Program-made: the position numbers and the translations under genes
Notes under the pieces: generated by a model
Databases searched by the model: none
The model's input: only the letters and a program-made list of their open reading frames with translations
Told to the model about the DNA's origin: nothing
In this document: piece after piece, positions 15,557-18,445 of the stretch
How positions within the stretch are numbered: the first letter of the stretch is position 1
Layout of the letters: each line of letters opens with the position of its first letter
Assembly: GCA_020056645.1 (NCBI GenBank)
Contig: JAGVHJ010000423.1
Location: 1 to 18,445, forward strand
From: Desulfobacterales bacterium
GTDB lineage: Bacteria; Desulfobacterota; Desulfobacteria; Desulfobacterales; JAHIVH01
DNA: 18,445 bases
Reading direction: 5' to 3'

Positions 15557-15718
15557 CGAAACATATCCTGTTCCGGTTTATCCGAAAATGATCGGCGACC
15601 CCTTTTTTTTGAGCCTCCCACCGCGTCTCCCCGTGGAGATAGTAAGTTCACACTCGCGCCCGAGGCGGCTACCATGGATAGAAGGGAGGAAGAGGGTCCG
15701 TTTTTTATCAACAACTAT

Positions 15719-15740
15719 TTGACAAAGAGCGGCATGTCAA
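15719..15740. promoter_or_regulatory. TTGACA/TGTCAA dyad: possible overlapping divergent -35 boxes or operator
   Basis: TTGACA (15719-15724) and TGTCAA (15735-15740) form a perfect 6-bp inverted repeat 10 bases apart. Read rightward, TCTATT stands 18 bases after TTGACA; read leftward, AATAGT stands 15 bases after. The leftward direction would serve the cyclase gene. A regulator-binding dyad is an alternative. Visual match only. Confidence 0.3.
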
Positions 15741-15754
15741 CATCTATTCGTTTC

Positions 15755-15833
15755 AGGAGAAAAAATGGAGCGCATTGCTCCTTTTGAATGATACATGCGA
15801 TGACCCTGTTTTTTGGCCAGGGGAATCGCATGT
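15755..15833 (-). ncRNA. Candidate small RNA: G/A-rich hairpin followed by intrinsic terminator
   Basis: Read leftward, 15833-15793 folds into a 9-bp stem (ACATGCGAT/ATCGCATGT), a symmetric 2x2 internal loop, a 5-bp stem and a 9-base loop. It is followed by GGAGC-AATGC-GCTCC (15781-15767), A and six T, a compact intrinsic terminator. No gene on that strand ends upstream, so the terminator needs another explanation, such as a short RNA or leader attenuator. No convincing promoter was identified, so the 5' end is unknown. Confidence 0.28.
15795..15818 (+). repeat. Left member of a 24/25-base direct repeat flanking family A copy 2
   Basis: The 24 bases starting ATGCGATGACCCTG and ending TTTTTTGGCC recur at 16019-16043 with one substitution and one extra G (23 of 25 columns equal). 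This copy forms the left half of the strong hairpin 15793-15833; the right copy lacks the partner arm. Confidence 0.7.
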
Positions 15834-15884
15834 AGAATAGGGCTTGGTGAGTTATTTAAGTAATAGCTTGAATTGATTATCAAT

Positions 15885-16009
15885 GTCTCCGGCAGCTCGC
15901 TTTTAAAAAGCGGGACAAAGAGGTTTATAGATGGTGGTTATGGAACCTTTATTTTGATATGTTTGGCAACCTTTTCAAAAGGTTGGCCCCCGGCAGGGCC
16001 GAAGGCGGC
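15885..16009 (-). repeat. Family A palindromic intergenic repeat, copy 2 (inverted)
   Basis: Read on the minus strand, this 125 bp segment matches the copy at 3229-3363 along the end GCC..C.GCGGCC-type start, CCTGCCGGG, the hairpin CAACCTTTTGAAAAGGTTG (here 15967-15985) and the closing GCTGCCGGAGaC. The second hairpin is CGCTTTTTAAAAGCG (15898-15912), different in base sequence from copy 1 but still perfectly paired. It lies between the candidate small RNA and the tetR gene. No target-site duplication is visible at its immediate ends. Confidence 0.8.
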
Positions 16010-16018
16010 GCGTCCCAA

Positions 16019-16043
16019 ATGCGATTACCCTGGTTTTTTGGCC
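16019..16043 (+). repeat. Right member of the 24/25-base direct repeat
   Basis: ATGCGATTACCCTG followed by GTTTTTTGGCC matches 15795-15818. It begins 10 bases after family A copy 2 and ends just before a TTGACA that could be the -35 box of tetR. Confidence 0.7.
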
Positions 16044-16044
16044 C

Positions 16045-16073
16045 TTGACACCCATTTTAAAACCTGAAATAGA
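16045..16073 (+). promoter_or_regulatory. Weak candidate promoter for the tetR gene
   Basis: TTGACA (16045-16050), 17 bases, then AATAGA (16068-16073). The -35 box is perfect but the -10 box matches only three of six positions. It stands about 70 bases before the tetR start, and lies directly beside the repeat-rich segment, so repeat insertion may have changed upstream control. Confidence 0.25.
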
Positions 16074-16141
16074 TCAAGCCGAAAAATAGGTCTCTCTTCA
16101 TTCAAACGCACACGATCGCCCATAGAGGGGAGTTTAGCCCC

Positions 16142-16792
16142 ATGACATTCAGCTTTGAATCCGGCATGGACGAAAGATATGAAAAAAAGCGCAAGGATGG
16201 TAGAAAGCGGTATGGTCAAATCATGGAGGTGGCCCTTGTGCTTTTTGCGGGGAAAGGATACCACGCCACATCCATTGAAGACATCATCCAGGAAGCCGGA
16301 ATCGCTAGACGCACCTTTTATACTCATTTTAACAGCAAGGAAGATCTTCTATTAAAAATCATTACGCATCAATTGCGTGTGTTGTCCGAATTTATCGATT
16401 TTTCCCTCAATAGAATCAGTGGCAAGGCAGATCGTGATGAAATAATCAAAATCACCATCGACTCCACTAAACATATTTCAACCCTTCCTGAAATGAAATA
16501 TTTCGGCAGAATGATGCTGGGCGAGATCATTGGTATGAGGGGGGTGTTCTGGGACCCGATAGAAGGGTTTATGGAGAAGATGAAAGGATTGACCATCAAT
16601 GCCATCAACCGTCTTCATGATTCGGGCGTAATCAATAAGCAGAACACAGCTCCCCTTGTGGCCGCCCTTTGTATGATTGGCGGCATCAAAGAGCTGATCT
16701 ATACCGCCCTGGTGAGAGAAGAGCCGATGGCGCTTGAAACAACCATCCACACCATGGTCAATTTTTTTCTGCAAGGGCTCTTCGACGCATAG
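16142..16792 (+). CDS. TetR/AcrR-family transcriptional regulator
   Basis: A 216-residue one-component repressor or activator. The N-terminal HTH at about 25-70 reads QIMEVALVLFAGKGYHATSIEDIIQEAGIARRTFYTHFNSKEDLLLKI, a near-consensus TetR domain with its tyrosine-phenylalanine recognition helix. The remaining helices are the ligand domain; FGRMMLGEIIGMRGVFWDPIEGFMEKM and a C-terminal tail resembling the C-terminal domain of acyl-CoA-related regulators make a CoA-ester or fatty-acid ligand plausible (weak inference). ATG at 16142 follows GAGGGGAG at 9 bases. The next gene on the strand is the dehydratase subunit at 17420, separated by two nested repeat elements and preceded by a palindrome overlapping its -10 box, the most likely target of this regulator. 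Confidence 0.9.
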   Translation: MTFSFESGMDERYEKKRKDGRKRYGQIMEVALVLFAGKGYHATSIEDIIQEAGIARRTFYTHFNSKEDLLLKIITHQLRVLSEFIDFSLNRISGKADRDEIIKITIDSTKHISTLPEMKYFGRMMLGEIIGMRGVFWDPIEGFMEKMKGLTINAINRLHDSGVINKQNTAPLVAALCMIGGIKELIYTALVREEPMALETTIHTMVNFFLQGLFDA

Positions 16793-16850
16793 CAGGTCTA
16801 TTCCCTCGGGACTTCTTCAAACCGGCCATCATTCAAAATCAAATAAAAAC

Positions 16851-17233
16851 GGAACTATTCAGCGGCGATTCATCAAGATGGCGAAAAGCCCGTTTTGTTC
16901 GCTCCCTATTTTTTTCGGGAGCTTCGTGGCTTTTTGCTGAACTGGCAAAAACTCGGCCTAAAGGCCTCAAACCGTTTGCCAATTTTAGCGCAAAAAGCCT
17001 TCGAAGCTCTCATCCGAAAAAAAGTAAATGTCACTTCACAAAAAAGCCTTTTTGCCACTAAAGCAAGGCCCATACTGAATAGTTAGTGCCCGAACGAAAG
17101 CCAGGATTTTTTTCGAGTTCAAGGAAGGCGAAAATTTTAACCGCAGGAATATATTTAAGTATTTCGAGGATTAAAATTTGAGCCTAACGCAAAAATCGGG
17201 AAAAAAGAGGGTTTTCGTTCAGACACTAGTTAC
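16851..17233 (+). repeat. Family B palindromic repeat (MITE-like), long copy, interrupted by family C
   Basis: It starts GGAACTATTCAG at 16851 and its right end CTGAATAGTTA is at 17075-17085; the last base C is displaced to 17233 by the inserted family C element. Without the insertion the element is about 236 bases. Its ends match the short copy at 10131-10200. The centre 16909-17023 is one long hairpin, and even the flanking GGCGAAAAG.../...CTTTTTGCC segments can pair, so the whole element is a single imperfect palindrome. It carries no transposase. Confidence 0.82.
17086..17226. repeat. Family C palindromic element (MITE-like) with 6-bp target duplication
   Basis: This 141 bp element has terminal inverted repeats GTGCCCGAACGAAAGCC and, as reverse complement of the other end, GTGTCTGAACGAAAACC (14 of 17 equal). 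It is flanked on both sides by TAGTTA (17080-17085 and 17227-17232). The inner part, GGCGAAAATTTTAA against TTAAAATTTGAGCC, also pairs, making a nearly full-length palindrome. I recall this kind of repeat from Desulfobacterales genomes, but cannot search. No coding content. Confidence 0.82.
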
Positions 17234-17332
17234 TAAAAAACAATTTGTTATACCTCTTTTGTATCGTCGATAGCTCTCTCTCCCCACGGAACCGGCGGCT
17301 GTAAAAAAAATCGCCATGGTCGTGATTCTTGC

Positions 17333-17362
17333 TTGACAAAAAGATTGCATGGCTTGTATACA
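17333..17362 (+). promoter_or_regulatory. Probable sigma70 promoter of the dehydratase gene
   Basis: A perfect TTGACA (17333-17338), 18-base spacer and TATACA (17357-17362) lie about 58 bases before the ATG at 17420. It is the best promoter match in the window. Confidence 0.55.
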
Positions 17363-17380
17363 TTAACCATAGTTTATACA
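17355..17380. promoter_or_regulatory. Candidate operator dyad over the dehydratase -10 box
   Basis: TGTATA (17355-17360) and TATACA (17375-17380) are exact inverted arms, overlapping and following the -10 box, a position suited to repression. The upstream TetR-family protein is the natural candidate binder. The core between the arms is not symmetric, so a six-base-arm match in AT-rich sequence could be chance. Confidence 0.4.
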
Positions 17381-17419
17381 TAGTGTGCATAAAAATGTTG
17401 ATTATCGGGATCGATAACC

Positions 17420-18445
17420 ATGAGAAAATTATTCCATCAGATCACCTCGACCTCTTTTCATCGCCTTGTGGAAGAGGCGGTAAACCAAGGCAAGATTCCT
17501 ATGGGATATACGTGCAGTTATGTACCCCAGGTCATGCTGTCGGTGGGCCATCTCTTTCCCTACCGGATGCGCGCTCCTGAGACAACGAGCACGGAGATCG
17601 CCGATATCTATCTTTCAAACATGGGATGCGGTTATACGCGGAGTCTCCTCGAATCGGCCATGGACGACCAATACCACTTTCTCGGTGGCTGGGTCCTCGC
17701 GGCCTCATGCAACCAGATGCACCGGCTCTATGACAATCTCGTATACCTCCTTAAACCGGATTTCATCCATATTCTTGATGTGCCCCATAAAACGGGCGAG
17801 GCCGCCCTCAACTGGTACATAGAGGAGTTGCGACTGCTGCGGAAAAAAATGGAAGCGCACTTCGATGTGGATATGGGGGATCATGCATTGGCCCAAGCGA
17901 TCGATAGGCACAATGCCTTTCAGTCTCAATTGAGAGCGATTGGGGATCTGAGATTGGAGATCGCCCCTCCATTATCGGGCGCGGATTATCATGATCTTTT
18001 AACGGCCGCATCCACGCTGCCCATGGATGATATGCACGCCAAGATCGTTGAGTACCATGATCTGTTAAAGAAGGCGGCCCCTTTAAAGCCCCACCGGGCC
18101 CGGTTGATGCTGGTGGGGGGAGAGATGGATGACCCTGAGTTTATCAGAACGATAGAGGCGGCCGGTGCGTTGGTTGTGGCCGACCACATGTGTACGGGTT
18201 CAATTCCCGGCATGGGGGTCATAGAGAGCGTCAACGACCCCATCCGCGATATCGCCGTCCATTATCTTCGAAAAATATCCTGCCCCCGCATGATGGAGAA
18301 TTTCAGCGTTCGACTGGGCTCAATTTTAGAAACGGCTGAAAAATATCAGGTGGAGGGCATCATCCTCCACCATATCAAGTTTTGTGACATGTGGGGTGTC
18401 GAGAACAGGATTTTAATGAATGCGATAAAGAAAACGGGAATTCCT
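17420..18445 (+). CDS. 2-hydroxyacyl-CoA dehydratase / benzoyl-CoA reductase-type subunit (HgdB/BcrB/BcrC family), cut by window end
   Basis: The first 342 codons of an Fe-S protein of the 2-hydroxyglutaryl-CoA dehydratase D-component family; the frame is still open at the window edge. Three cysteines fit the family's cluster ligands: C32 in MGYTCSYVPQ, C70 in SNMGCGYTRS and C97 in LAASCNQMHR. Further family marks are DVPHKTGEAALNWYIEELRLLRKKME in the middle and VVADHMCTGSIPG, then IILHHIKFCDMWGVE. Members need a partner subunit and an ATP-dependent activator, expected downstream. Substrate (hydroxyacyl-CoA or aromatic CoA ester) cannot be told. A TGA in frame at 17399 leaves ATG 17420 as the only start, although its ribosome-binding site is weak. 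It has a strong promoter, and the TetR gene upstream is the likely regulator. Confidence 0.9.
   Translation, partial: MRKLFHQITSTSFHRLVEEAVNQGKIPMGYTCSYVPQVMLSVGHLFPYRMRAPETTSTEIADIYLSNMGCGYTRSLLESAMDDQYHFLGGWVLAASCNQMHRLYDNLVYLLKPDFIHILDVPHKTGEAALNWYIEELRLLRKKMEAHFDVDMGDHALAQAIDRHNAFQSQLRAIGDLRLEIAPPLSGADYHDLLTAASTLPMDDMHAKIVEYHDLLKKAAPLKPHRARLMLVGGEMDDPEFIRTIEAAGALVVADHMCTGSIPGMGVIESVNDPIRDIAVHYLRKISCPRMMENFSVRLGSILETAEKYQVEGIILHHIKFCDMWGVENRILMNAIKKTGIP

Larger units (their letters stand above)
15557..16141. other. Divergent intergenic region (585 bases) without a gene
   Basis: This gap separates the leftward cyclase group from the rightward tetR gene. From left to right it holds a GC-rich stretch with local complementarity (TCTCC/GGAGA near 15625, possibly structured in the cyclase leader), a TTGACA...TGTCAA dyad (15719-15740), two hairpins (15767-15781 and 15793-15833), the palindrome ATTGATTATCAAT (15872-15884), the family A repeat copy 2 and a 25-base partial duplication (16019-16043). 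The longest start-to-stop frames are either a few codons or lack any ribosome-binding site, so I call no protein here. Confidence 0.8.
16793..17419. other. Intergenic region (627 bases) filled by nested repeats and a promoter
   Basis: No credible gene lies between tetR and the dehydratase gene. About 380 of the 627 bases (16851-17233) are the long family B repeat with the family C element inserted near its right end. The remaining 17234-17332 is AT-rich then GC-mixed without evident structure, and 17333-17380 holds the promoter and dyad of the dehydratase gene. Confidence 0.8.

Noticed and set aside
15601..15700. A riboswitch in the cyclase leader, suggested by the CTCCCC...GGAGA and AGCCGCC...GGAGGCT pairings
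   Set aside because: Some complementarity exists but I could not match it to any known riboswitch consensus, and GC-rich sequence pairs easily by chance.
15766..15792. A short leader-peptide frame after AGGAGAAAAA
   Set aside because: It has only eight codons before TGA and its sequence is fully explained by the GGAGC hairpin; no rightward gene follows closely.
15872..15884. ATTGATTATCAAT as an FNR/Crp site
   Set aside because: Half-sites are one base apart instead of four, so a dimer of that family would not fit; it may simply be part of the boundary of the family A repeat.
17329..17580. An 83-codon frame starting just before the dehydratase gene
   Set aside because: It overlaps the promoter and the dehydratase frame, whose protein is clearly conserved; the alternative translation shows no known pattern.

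Overview
The window looks like a chromosomal segment of a strictly anaerobic bacterium, most likely a Desulfobacterota (Desulfobacterales-type) sulfate reducer or close relative. This is an inference from three things: a 2-hydroxyacyl-CoA dehydratase/benzoyl-CoA reductase-type subunit at the right edge, a CoA-disulfide reductase-rhodanese fusion, and intergenic palindromic repeats of a style I associate with that group. No rRNA, tRNA, CRISPR array, transposase or phage gene was seen.

Layout. Bases 1-3190 read rightward: the end of an unrecognised protein, a YchF-like P-loop NTPase with an eroded switch II motif, and a CoADR-rhodanese fusion. From 15556 down to 3418 everything reads leftward. 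In transcription order these are a CHASE2-adenylate cyclase, an LPP20-like secreted protein, a TPR/SLH lipoprotein and a FecR-domain secreted protein (probable envelope-sensing group with cAMP output); a MYG1-like protein; a GAF protein, an atypical protein kinase and a universal stress protein (tightly packed signalling cassette); GlnB (P-II), a family 2 glycosyltransferase, a short-chain dehydrogenase and a tiny Cys-rich membrane protein; then a flavodoxin-fold NAD(P)H oxidoreductase and a Crp/Fnr regulator. At the right a TetR regulator (16142-16792) and the truncated dehydratase subunit (17420 to the end) read rightward.

The most unusual content is non-coding. At least three families of palindromic, transposase-less repeats occupy the intergenic gaps. 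Family A is a roughly 125-135 bp element at 3229-3363 and, inverted, at 15885-16009, whose second hairpin differs in sequence between copies yet stays self-complementary. Family B has a 70 bp copy at 10131-10200 and an approximately 236 bp copy starting at 16851; the short copy looks like the long one with its central hairpin removed. Family C (17086-17226) is inserted inside the last bases of the long family B copy and is flanked by a 6-bp duplication TAGTTA, so the order of insertion can be read. Beside the family A copy at 15885 lies a strong hairpin with a tandem G/A internal loop, next to a minus-strand terminator-like hairpin: a candidate small RNA. Part of that hairpin is repeated on the other side of the family A copy.

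The genes suggest regulation and stress sensing (cAMP, P-II, GAF/kinase/Usp, Crp/Fnr, TetR) alongside redox enzymes (CoADR, flavodoxin-fold reductase, SDR) and anaerobic acyl-CoA chemistry. The cyclase and the Crp/Fnr protein should not be linked automatically, because the regulator lacks the usual cAMP-contacting arginine.
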